A stretch of DNA of 34,134 nt from Opitutia bacterium (GTDB lineage Bacteria > Verrucomicrobiota > Verrucomicrobiia > Opitutales > Opitutaceae), in NCBI GenBank assembly GCA_947452315.1, contig CANGCX010000020.1:1-34134 (forward strand), written 5' to 3'. Within the stretch, counting starts at the first letter, position 1. Every line of letters starts with the position of its first letter. This document shows, one piece after another, positions 7,527-15,086 of this stretch. A program made the position numbers and the translations under genes. The notes below the pieces were generated by a model. It searched no databases. It saw nothing but the letters and a program-made list of their open reading frames with translations, and was not told the DNA's origin.

Positions 7527-8459
7527 TTAGTTATTTTCGGGCAGACCTTCGCGGTGCCCGAGATTATGAACCGGCGCGAAGATAGCCTGCACCTCGGCGA
7601 GCAACTGCGGATCAATCGGCGCGGTGGCCCATTTGGCCCAGTTGCGGATGTTGATAGGATTGGCGCTACCGGAAACCGTCGTGGTGATATCGGAATGAGC
7701 GATAGAGAACTGCAGCGCGAGTTGGGCGATATCAACACCCTTACTGGCGCAATGCGCAGCGGCGGCTCGGGCTGCGGCTTTCACGGACTCGGGCTCTTTG
7801 AGCCACACGGGTAACGGCGCCTGTGTTAGTAGGCGCGCACTGAAAGGACCGGCATTCATGACGCCGACACCTTTGGCCTTCAAGTAAGGTACGGCTTCAT
7901 CGAGGAAGCGGGTGTTTTGCAGCGTGTATTGGTTATAGCTCAGCACGCAATCGACATGGGTCTGATCGAGGATAAATTTAAAAATTTTCATCGGGTAACC
8001 ACTAAAGCCGATGTAGCGAGCTTTGCCGGCTTGCTGGATTTTTCGCAATGCTGGGAGCGTCTCGTCGACGATCTGCTGCATGGGTACAAATTCGATGTCG
8101 TGGCAGAGAATAATATCAAGGTGATCGGTACCGAGGCGGTGCAGGGAGACATCAACGCTCTCGGCAACACGTTTGGCCGAGAAATCGAAATGCGCCAAGT
8201 CATAGCGACCGAGTTTGGTACAAAGCGTGTAGCTTTCGCGCGGCACGCCTTTGAGCGCGATCCCGAGGAGCACCTCGCTCATACCCCGTCCATAAAAGGG
8301 AGATGTATCGATAAAGTTTAGACCGCACTCCAACGCGACTCGCACGCTGCTGAGTGCTTCGTCAAGGGTGACATTTCGAAACTCGGCCCCAAGGGAACTG
8401 GCACCAAAACTGAGCACCGGTAGGTGAAGATCGGTATTTCCTAGACGACGGGTTTGCAT
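7527..8459 (-). CDS. Aldo/keto reductase, L-fucose/L-galactose 1-dehydrogenase-like
   Basis: The 310-residue protein is a classic aldo/keto reductase barrel with the catalytic tetrad Asp51 (FIDTSP), Tyr56 (FYGRG), Lys82 (CTKLG) and His120 (LCHDIEF). Its overall pattern resembles aldose 1-dehydrogenases acting on L-galactose or L-fucose: an RRLGNTDL start, FYGRGMSEVLLG, and a C-terminal tail ending EGLPENN. These oxidise the anomeric carbon to a lactone. The adjacent FucU-type mutarotase supports an aldose substrate. I chose the ATG at 8459; a TTG two codons earlier is the alternative. The start is preceded by a pyrimidine-rich stretch. It lies 31 bases downstream of fucU. Substrate is inferred from family and context. 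Confidence 0.88.
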   Translation of the reverse strand: MQTRRLGNTDLHLPVLSFGASSLGAEFRNVTLDEALSSVRVALECGLNFIDTSPFYGRGMSEVLLGIALKGVPRESYTLCTKLGRYDLAHFDFSAKRVAESVDVSLHRLGTDHLDIILCHDIEFVPMQQIVDETLPALRKIQQAGKARYIGFSGYPMKIFKFILDQTHVDCVLSYNQYTLQNTRFLDEAVPYLKAKGVGVMNAGPFSARLLTQAPLPVWLKEPESVKAAARAAAAHCASKGVDIAQLALQFSIAHSDITTTVSGSANPINIRNWAKWATAPIDPQLLAEVQAIFAPVHNLGHREGLPENN

Positions 8460-8490
8460 AGACAAAGATAGGGGGAATTAATCGTTAAAA

Positions 8491-8937
8491 TTAGGTAGTG
8501 CGGCAGCCCATCGTGAGCAGGACGTTGGCCCACAGGGATTGATCGGCGGTTTGGATAGTGAGCACGTGATCGGAACTTTCGACGTGTTGGTAAAAATCCC
8601 ACTTAAGTATCGGTTCTAGTTGCAGCGCAGAACCTGCCTCAGCGAGCACAGCGCGAAACTCGTTCCAAACAGGCGGTTCGCCTTTCTGCGCATAGGAGTC
8701 ATCGGCCGGGATTCCCATCGTCTGGCAGTGATCGACGGGGACTGCGCTCAAGATCGCGCGCAACACCTGCGCGACCGTGACAACACCAGGCGAGAGATTA
8801 AGCGAAATGATCTCGGCGTGCGGACCACGCTTAGTGGAGGCCGGGTAATTGCCATCGGCGATGAGAATTTTGGAGTGGTGTCCCGCCCGCGCGAGGACGC
8901 GCAGGATGTCCGGATGGGTCAGGGTGGTCTTGAGCAT
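8491..8937 (-). CDS. RbsD/FucU-type sugar mutarotase
   Basis: The 148-residue protein belongs to the RbsD/FucU family, which interconverts sugar anomers (L-fucose or ribose pyranose/furanose forms) so that a downstream enzyme receives the right one. The signature GHHSKILIADGNYP (about 19-32) contains the catalytic His and Asp, and the C-terminal LWANVLLTMG is the family tail. The length matches FucU better than RbsD. The gene starts three bases after the preceding epimerase-like gene ends and is followed 31 bases later by an aldose-dehydrogenase-like gene, so it probably feeds anomers to that enzyme. Fucose is the best guess; other deoxy- or hexoses remain possible. Confidence 0.88.
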   Translation of the reverse strand: MLKTTLTHPDILRVLARAGHHSKILIADGNYPASTKRGPHAEIISLNLSPGVVTVAQVLRAILSAVPVDHCQTMGIPADDSYAQKGEPPVWNEFRAVLAEAGSALQLEPILKWDFYQHVESSDHVLTIQTADQSLWANVLLTMGCRTT

Positions 8938-8940
8938 GAT

Positions 8941-9759
8941 TCAGAATGTGACCAAGGCGCGTTGAAACGAGAGCATGGTCTGTCGGGCCGCCGTGGCGGC
9001 ATCAGGTTGAGGTAGAATCTCAGCAGATAGAGCGCCGCTGTAACCGATCTCGCGCAGAGCGGCGATGACCGGAGAGATGGCCGTATGGCCGAAGCCGATG
9101 GCGCGCCGATTAGAATCGGCGAAGTGCACATGACCTATAAGCGAGCCGGCTTCACGTATAGCGACGGGCAGATCTGATTCCTCCATGTTCATGTGAAACA
9201 AATCGGCCAAAATTCGGATATTGTTTGTGCGTAACTTCCGAAGCCAACTCGCAGTATCGCCGACACAGTTGATCAGATTGGTCTCGTAGCGATTGAGCGG
9301 CTCATAAAGCAGCGGCACTCCGTAGGTCGCAGCGTGGGCTCCGAGGTCTTCCAACGCTTCAGCGAGCAAATTTAGGGCTTTGTCGCGCGTCACATCTCCT
9401 TCCCAACGACCCTGCATAGAACCAATAATCGCTGGCGCGCCGAAAGCTCCAGCCAGATCAATAATGCTGCGGATAAATTCTCGGGCGCGCAGACGAATCG
9501 CCGCGTCACTATGAGTGAGCGAAAGTTTGTGAACTACCCAGCCGGCGCCAGTGCCCATAGCCGCGAGTTTGAGAGAATGCTGACTTAGCAATGACTTCAG
9601 CTCTGCTCGATCAAACCCCTCGGCGCCTCGGGGGAAAATCTCGATCGCCGCAAAACCGAGTCCAGCGGCATCCGCACATGCCTCAGGCAAACCCGACCAG
9701 TAAACGAAAGGGCCACCCTTGGCCTCGGGCACGAGTGAAACAGTGATGGCTGAGTACAT
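8941..9759 (-). CDS. Ketose 3-epimerase / sugar isomerase-like TIM-barrel protein
   Basis: The 272-residue cytoplasmic protein is a TIM-barrel epimerase/isomerase. Four metal and substrate motifs of the D-tagatose/L-ribulose 3-epimerase group can be read in order: LLYEPLNRYETN (Glu), ADLFHMNMEE (Asp and His), GHVHFADSNRR (His), and SAEILPQ (Glu). It has no signal peptide, unlike the paralogous barrel at 527. I placed the start at the ATG at 9759; a TTG at 9783 is the alternative. It heads the sugar cluster, ending three bases before the mutarotase gene. A role in epimerising or isomerising a ketose or keto-sugar intermediate is inferred; a hydroxypyruvate-isomerase activity cannot be excluded. 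Confidence 0.85.
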   Translation of the reverse strand: MYSAITVSLVPEAKGGPFVYWSGLPEACADAAGLGFAAIEIFPRGAEGFDRAELKSLLSQHSLKLAAMGTGAGWVVHKLSLTHSDAAIRLRAREFIRSIIDLAGAFGAPAIIGSMQGRWEGDVTRDKALNLLAEALEDLGAHAATYGVPLLYEPLNRYETNLINCVGDTASWLRKLRTNNIRILADLFHMNMEESDLPVAIREAGSLIGHVHFADSNRRAIGFGHTAISPVIAALREIGYSGALSAEILPQPDAATAARQTMLSFQRALVTF

Positions 9760-9848
9760 CTTTAGGGTAAAGTGTGAGCGCAATCCCGAAGCAGGCCGAC
9801 GGCGAGACTGAAAATAGGGTCGGCCGAAGAGTGCGGCAGCCGAAGCTT

Positions 9849-11213
9849 TCAGCCATCGATTCGACCCGTTATTCGCATAATGAATTTTAGGGCGTAAAGA
9901 TAGGAGCGCTCGCGCACTACCGCAGGATCACCTGCGGTGCCTTGGACACCCAAGTCTGCAATTGAATCGATGACACTACCGTCTTCGGGATGAAGCACAA
10001 TCCATGTTAAAATTTTGATCAATTTATCCTTCGGATAAATCTCCTGGAGATGGCTCAACACCACGGGCGGTAAATAACGCTCCACGGGTTGTTGGATGGA
10101 ATCGGGCACGGCTGCGACGCAGACCAAATTACGCACCCGCTGCACCTCATCGCCCTCGAGCCCCGGACGCCAAGTCAACAATCCCTGCCGCACGGCCTCG
10201 ACTTCATCCTTGGTGTAATCAGACGCCTCTTCCTCAGGCCCGGCAAACGGTGAAACCACACCGCCATCCGAAGGCACCCGAAAATCTAGCGCGGCGACAT
10301 CTTTGGCCGTAATTTTAGTCCAAGGCGGTAACGGGACCGGCGCAGGGATCGCTGCCGCCGGTGCGGCAACAGTAGCACCGTCTATTGAAACCGCAATTTT
10401 GTCGCGCAACTCCGCTAACAAACCCACCGCAAGCCATGCGCCAAGCACGGGCACCAACCATAGTTTGCCGGAGCTGGCCGCAAAGCGCTGCGCGGCATCC
10501 CAACGGAATAATTTGGCCCCCGCACTGCATCCCGCTACACCGATCAAGGCCAACGCCAGAAGACAAAAATCTATCGACCCAAGGCCGCCACCGGAAACGC
10601 ACGCTTGCAAGGCCTCGACCGCATAACGTCCCGGGAAAAAAGCCGATACATGTTGAGCCCAAGCCGGCAGGCTCGCCAATTGCACTGCTACTCCGCCAAT
10701 GATCAGCATCGGCAAAAAAATGCACTGCCCAAGCGCCTGCACCGCCGGCACATTATCGGCTAACATCGCCAGGACGAGCCCCAGCCCGATGAACGCAAAC
10801 GACACCATGGTGAAGGCGACCCAGAGATCGAACGGATGCTCCGGGAAAGGCATGCCCAAGCTCAAAGCAAGCCCGAGCTGCAAGGCCCCAGCGCTCAAAA
10901 TAATTACGTAGCGCGCAACCGCAGTACTAACCACGAACGCCCACGTTGGCAAAGGCGTAAGTCGATAACGCCGCCACACTCCACGTTCGCGCTCGCTCAC
11001 CAATGTCGTCGGTAAACCAAAGCAAGCCCCTCCGAGTACGCTCACCGTCAACAGCTCCCCCATGTGGCGAATCAACGGAATTTTTTCGTGCCGATACAGC
11101 ACCCAAAATGCCACAAGGAAAATCAGCGGAAACAGATACCCGTAAAGCAACGCCATCCGATTTCTAAAATGCAGCCGAAGCGTTTGGCCAAGATGTTCGC
11201 GTAGTCCGTTCAT
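9849..11213 (-). CDS. ABC-2 type transporter permease with C-terminal extension
   Basis: The 454-residue protein pairs with the ATPase gene just upstream, overlapping it by four bases (ATGA). Residues 1-235 are an ABC-2 permease: a short basic N-terminus, hydrophobic segments near 21-40, 51-72, 91-120, 130-152, 160-180 and 213-232, and the coupling segment SERERGVWRRYRLTPLP (73-89). Beyond the usual end there is an additional hydrophobic segment (251-268), an Ala/Pro-rich linker (279-298) and a soluble domain of about 155 residues that I do not recognise. If the core has six membrane segments with the N-terminus inside, the extra segment would place this domain in the periplasm. The exported substrate is unknown. 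Confidence 0.87.
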   Translation of the reverse strand: MNGLREHLGQTLRLHFRNRMALLYGYLFPLIFLVAFWVLYRHEKIPLIRHMGELLTVSVLGGACFGLPTTLVSERERGVWRRYRLTPLPTWAFVVSTAVARYVIILSAGALQLGLALSLGMPFPEHPFDLWVAFTMVSFAFIGLGLVLAMLADNVPAVQALGQCIFLPMLIIGGVAVQLASLPAWAQHVSAFFPGRYAVEALQACVSGGGLGSIDFCLLALALIGVAGCSAGAKLFRWDAAQRFAASSGKLWLVPVLGAWLAVGLLAELRDKIAVSIDGATVAAPAAAIPAPVPLPPWTKITAKDVAALDFRVPSDGGVVSPFAGPEEEASDYTKDEVEAVRQGLLTWRPGLEGDEVQRVRNLVCVAAVPDSIQQPVERYLPPVVLSHLQEIYPKDKLIKILTWIVLHPEDGSVIDSIADLGVQGTAGDPAVVRERSYLYALKFIMRITGRIDG

Positions 11214-12142
11214 GCAGAAAGGCTCGCCGAGTTGCTTTCGGTCCGAGTGAGTTTGAGAAAAACATCTTCAAGCGAAGAACGTTTCACTTCTAGCTCCCAC
11301 AGCGACGCACCATCAGCCGCGAGTAGCGCCATGAGTGCCGTCACGACCGGCGCCGCCTCATCGGTTTCAAAATAAACTGACAATCCCTCACAGCGCAATG
11401 CGCGCAGGCCCGGTAGCCGAGTCAACGCCGCTGAATCGATGGGCTTAGAAGCGGTGAACCTGACGGCTTGGCCGCCTGACGCGGTCGACACCAGTTCATG
11501 CGGCGCACCCGTCGCGACGATTCGTCCTTGGTCGATGATCGCGACTCGATCACACAACGCCGCAGCCTCATCCAACTGGTGCGTTGATAACAGCACCGTA
11601 TATCCGTCGCGCTTCATGCGCCGGATCTCGGCGTGCAACTCGTGACGCGCCTGCGGATCAAGTCCGGTGGAAGGTTCATCAAGAATAACAACTTCGGGGC
11701 GATGTACAAAAGCCAAGGCCAAGGCCAGACGTTGCCTTTGTCCGCCCGATAAGGTTTCGAACGCCGCATCCGCTTTAGCCACGAGATCAAAGCGCTCCAA
11801 CAAACAGAGCGTAGGCTCTCGCTCCGAATAAAATGCACCAAATAAATCTAGTGCCTCGCGGGGCGTGATCTTGTCTTGCAAAGCAGTCGACTGCAGCGCG
11901 ACACCAATTTTTTGTTTCACATCGCTCGGAAACCGACGCGCATCCAACCCGCAAATTTCCACGGTACCCGCATCCGGTTCCCGCAAACCCAACAAACACT
12001 CGAGGGTTGTGGTCTTGCCCGCGCCGTTAGGACCGAGCAGGCCGAAAATTTCACCGGCTTGAAGATTGAAATCGATACCACGCAACGCTTCGTTCGGACC
12101 GTATCTCTTACGTAAACCCGTGACGCGGACTTTAGTTTCCAT
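11210..12142 (-). CDS. ABC transporter ATP-binding protein (ABC-2 exporter type)
   Basis: The 310-residue ATPase energises the ABC-2 permease encoded next. It shows Walker A GPNGAGKTT (about 38-46), the signature LSGGQRQRL, Walker B VVILDEPSTGLDPQ, and the switch His in LLSTHQLDEA. The extra C-terminal region after about residue 220 (sensing or dimerising part) is typical of NodI/DrrA/CcmA-like exporters of drugs, lipids or polysaccharides. The start is secure: GGAGG (minus strand 12154-12150) sits seven bases before the ATG. A short hairpin (GAGCG/CGCTC, 12155-12165) lies immediately upstream of that site. It is separated from opgH by 193 bases and probably begins its own transcription unit. 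Confidence 0.93.
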   Translation of the reverse strand: METKVRVTGLRKRYGPNEALRGIDFNLQAGEIFGLLGPNGAGKTTTLECLLGLREPDAGTVEICGLDARRFPSDVKQKIGVALQSTALQDKITPREALDLFGAFYSEREPTLCLLERFDLVAKADAAFETLSGGQRQRLALALAFVHRPEVVILDEPSTGLDPQARHELHAEIRRMKRDGYTVLLSTHQLDEAAALCDRVAIIDQGRIVATGAPHELVSTASGGQAVRFTASKPIDSAALTRLPGLRALRCEGLSVYFETDEAAPVVTALMALLAADGASLWELEVKRSSLEDVFLKLTRTESNSASLSA

Positions 12143-12149
12143 TTTGAAA

Positions 12150-12165
12150 CCTCCGAGCGACGCTC
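12150..12165 (-). promoter_or_regulatory. Strong Shine-Dalgarno site with adjoining hairpin before the ABC ATPase
   Basis: GGAGG (12154-12150) is the best ribosome site in the window, seven bases from the ATG at 12142. Directly upstream lies GAGCG-T-CGCTC (12165-12155). A stem next to the site could affect translation, but this is only inferred. Confidence 0.6.
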
Positions 12166-12335
12166 GCCCACCCGCCGGTAAAACCGCAGGCCCGAAACCC
12201 GCGTACTAAAATCGAAAACGCTATCATCAAGAAGAGAGGGGGTAAATATGATAAACCGAATAAAGTGAACCGAACTAGAAAGAAGGAAACCCTAGCGTCA
12301 ACTATTCGCCCTGCGCACTGCCCTCACGCCATGCG
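12166..12335. other. Intergenic gap between ABC ATPase and opgH, no gene seen
   Basis: The gap separates the end of the seven-gene run from the ABC exporter genes and should hold the exporter promoter. On the minus strand a TTGATG hexamer appears near 12220, but it lacks a good -10 partner. No stem with a T-run is visible after opgH, so read-through into the exporter genes is possible. Confidence 0.35.
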
Positions 12336-14486
12336 TTAACGGTACAACGCCGTAGTGGGCGCCAGCGTGAGCACGTTGTACTGACGCATCGCGAGTCGCC
12401 ACCACTCCGCGATGACATCCCCCGGCGAACTCCATAACTCGCGGTGTAGCCAAATCATTGACTCCGCGTCGAGAAGGAGCGCCATTTTTTCTTTGGCCGT
12501 AAATTTGGCCGGACCTTCATGCAGCAAACGTAGACGCAAGACCGCGAACCATTCTCGCGCTTCCTCGCTTGGGCGCCGTTGGCGCAACAAGGCGACGTGC
12601 ATCGCATTCACATAAGGATCCAGCACCGCCTGCATCAGCCCATAATCAGCGCGCAGCGGTTCAAACGGCGGCAAATGCCGATAACACTCTGCGAGATTTT
12701 GTTGCAGACGCTTCAGCTCATACGGCGGATGCGTTTCCTCCGGAGCGAGAAAAATGCCTAGCTCCCGAGCTTTACGGCCGAAACTAGCCTTGCTCAAAAA
12801 AATCGAAATAGGGATCGACGCTGTCAATCCGGCCAGGACCGGACTCAACCACCAGAAAAAAGCGGGCGAAATGATGTAGGAACTCACGCCCCAGATCAGC
12901 CCAAAGGCCGTATGCCCCCCGTGCGTGATGATGGCCTCGCGCCAATCAGTCCCGTCTTCCTCGCCAGTACGCTGTTGGGTTACCCAACCCACCCCCTGCC
13001 CTAACAAGGTAAAGATAACGAATTTGGCATTAAACAACATGTTGATGGGAGCCATTAAAGCCGAGACCGCCGTTTCGAAAATAGCACTGAACACCAAACG
13101 CACTGCCCCGCCATAACGCACGAGCACTTCAGGATTACCCAACGTGAGCACCACGCTCACGATCTTGGGCAAGAACAACAGCAACATAGTAAAAACAAAC
13201 AACGATAACGCCTCCGGCACTTCCAATAAAAACCCAAACACAGAGGTCATATCCTGCGGCCGGAGGCCACCGCCTGGCAACGGGTGCGCCTGCAACCCAA
13301 ACACGTGGATCGTGCTCAACACCAAAAATAGTAGCCACAAGGGCGACGAAGCATAACCCATCACGCCCATTAACAAATGAAACCGATTCGCGGGACGAAA
13401 CCCGCGCGCCGTCAAGAGCCAGGCATGCTGCATGTTACCCTGACACCACCGCCGGTCGCGTTTGGCGCTATCAATCAAAGTCGGTGGACCCTCCTCAAAA
13501 CTTCCTTCGATCTCGCCAGCAAGCCAGACTTCCCAACCCGCTCGGCGCATCAAAGCAGCTTCTACAAAATCGTGCGACAAGATCCGGCCGCCAAACGGCT
13601 CGCTTCCGGGCAAATCCGGCAATGCGCAATGGTCAATAAAAGGCTGAATACGAATGATCGCATTATGCCCCCAATAGTTGCCGTCGTGCTGTTGCCAGTA
13701 GTTGAGCCCCGCGAGAAAAAGCGGGCTATAAAGCCGACTCGCGAACGATTGTAGCCGAGCGTACAAGGTCTCACCATAAACAATCCGCGGCGCGGTCTGG
13801 ATGATACCCACCTGCGCGTTTTTCTCCATCAACGCAACCAGTTGCACCAAGGCGCGACCCGTCATGATCGAGTCCGCATCCAACACCACCATGTAACGGT
13901 AATTCTTACCCCAACGACGCAGAAAATCTGCCACGTTGCCGGCCTTTTTGTTAATTTGATGACGGCGTTTGCGGTAAAAAATCTTTCCAAAACCACCGAC
14001 TTGTTTGCACAACTCAACCCACGCCACCTCTTCTTGAATCCATTGGTTAGGTCGGTTGGAATCGCTCAGTATAAAAAAATCGAAATGTTCGAGTTTCTTG
14101 GTCTCCTGCATCGAGCGATAAATGACGCGAAGTCCTTCGAATACGCGGCTCACATCTTCGTTAAATACCGGCATGACTATCGCCGTCGATGCGAGCGGCG
14201 GATCCTCTCCAGCTGGAATTGTGGCCGTGATGCGGCAGCTATCGCCCCCGCGATTTAAGACGTAGAAACCCACGATAGCCGTGCAAAATCCCGTAGCGAT
14301 ATGCGCAAATAAAACCACGAACAAACTGAGCAAAACCAATTCAAAACCGCTGATTCCATCGCGCCATAACAAGTCCGCCATGAACCAAGTCGCTAAACTA
14401 GTTAGTAAGAAAATTGACGAGAAAAACACGAACCTACGGCGATTAAGCCGCTGCGTTGTCATCGGTTTCTTTAAAAAAATCGGCAT
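12336..14486 (-). CDS. opgH: Glucans biosynthesis glucosyltransferase H (OpgH/MdoH), short form
   Basis: The protein polymerises glucose from UDP-glucose into osmoregulated periplasmic glucans at the inner membrane. This 716-residue form matches OpgH throughout its core. There are two membrane segments (about 20-40 and 49-77), a GT2 domain with IVMPVFNEDVSRVF, DAD at 203-205, LSHDFVEAALMRRAGWEVW, and the RDRRWCQGN motif (343-351), then further membrane segments and a cytoplasmic C-terminus. It lacks the roughly 140-residue cytoplasmic N-terminal region of E. coli OpgH and begins just before the first membrane segment. A separate gene for a small membrane protein lies six bases upstream. The ATG at 14486 is used; an in-frame ATG eight codons later is possible. 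It is the last gene of a seven-gene run. Confidence 0.95.
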   Translation of the reverse strand: MPIFLKKPMTTQRLNRRRFVFFSSIFLLTSLATWFMADLLWRDGISGFELVLLSLFVVLFAHIATGFCTAIVGFYVLNRGGDSCRITATIPAGEDPPLASTAIVMPVFNEDVSRVFEGLRVIYRSMQETKKLEHFDFFILSDSNRPNQWIQEEVAWVELCKQVGGFGKIFYRKRRHQINKKAGNVADFLRRWGKNYRYMVVLDADSIMTGRALVQLVALMEKNAQVGIIQTAPRIVYGETLYARLQSFASRLYSPLFLAGLNYWQQHDGNYWGHNAIIRIQPFIDHCALPDLPGSEPFGGRILSHDFVEAALMRRAGWEVWLAGEIEGSFEEGPPTLIDSAKRDRRWCQGNMQHAWLLTARGFRPANRFHLLMGVMGYASSPLWLLFLVLSTIHVFGLQAHPLPGGGLRPQDMTSVFGFLLEVPEALSLFVFTMLLLFLPKIVSVVLTLGNPEVLVRYGGAVRLVFSAIFETAVSALMAPINMLFNAKFVIFTLLGQGVGWVTQQRTGEEDGTDWREAIITHGGHTAFGLIWGVSSYIISPAFFWWLSPVLAGLTASIPISIFLSKASFGRKARELGIFLAPEETHPPYELKRLQQNLAECYRHLPPFEPLRADYGLMQAVLDPYVNAMHVALLRQRRPSEEAREWFAVLRLRLLHEGPAKFTAKEKMALLLDAESMIWLHRELWSSPGDVIAEWWRLAMRQYNVLTLAPTTALYR

Positions 14487-14492
14487 GGATAA

Positions 14493-15086
14493 TCAGCGCG
14501 TCGCGTAGAATAGTCCGGATAAAATCGCTACGAAAACCAACCACAGCAGCAGCGTGCGAAGGATAGGCCATTTCTCGAAACGCTCTAGCGTCTCGCCCGC
14601 CGCTTCGGTTATAGGACCGAGATCAATCGGACGCGGCACCATACTCGATACGACCATGTCCGGCCCCGCCTGGATAGAGCTGGCGCGTAACGCAGCCGCA
14701 AATTCAGCAGGAATATTTTGCTCGTCCAAAAAAGCGTAGGGCCATTTTTGCGATCCATCACTCAGCAGCAGCGCCACGCGGCCCTCGATCGCGATTCGTT
14801 CATGCGCTGAACTATCCTTGACGAGCACTTTGCCGAACCACGAATCCATCAAAGCTTCTGTTTCCTCTGCCGCCAACGTCGTAGGCTCGAACGTGGGTTG
14901 TGAGGCATGGCGGACGGCAGCACGCTCCAGAATATCTTGAATGAGGCGACTCTGATGCAGGCGATTGTGGATTCGGTGCGCGCGCAGATAATCTTCCACG
15001 CGCACGTATGCGGCGTTCCACGACTCCATCGTGCCCGTCTTCGGACGAAATTCGCCCGGCAAAAAAATTGGTCTGGAATCGCTCAC
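14493..15086 (-). CDS. Unknown membrane-anchored protein between opgG and opgH
   Basis: I do not recognise this family. The protein has about 197 residues, mostly soluble, ending in one hydrophobic segment (LLLWLVFVAILSGLFYA) followed by a short TR tail, so it is probably C-terminally anchored in the inner membrane with its bulk in the cytoplasm. The start at 15086 is a GTG overlapping the opgG stop as GTGA; an in-frame GTG at 15095 is the alternative (200 residues). It ends six bases before opgH. Its position, and the missing N-terminal cytoplasmic part of the neighbouring OpgH, suggest that it could supply a regulatory or assembly function for the glucan synthase. This is inference from context; no sequence similarity to the E. 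coli OpgH N-terminus is evident by eye. Confidence 0.8.
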   Translation of the reverse strand: MSDSRPIFLPGEFRPKTGTMESWNAAYVRVEDYLRAHRIHNRLHQSRLIQDILERAAVRHASQPTFEPTTLAAEETEALMDSWFGKVLVKDSSAHERIAIEGRVALLLSDGSQKWPYAFLDEQNIPAEFAAALRASSIQAGPDMVVSSMVPRPIDLGPITEAAGETLERFEKWPILRTLLLWLVFVAILSGLFYATR

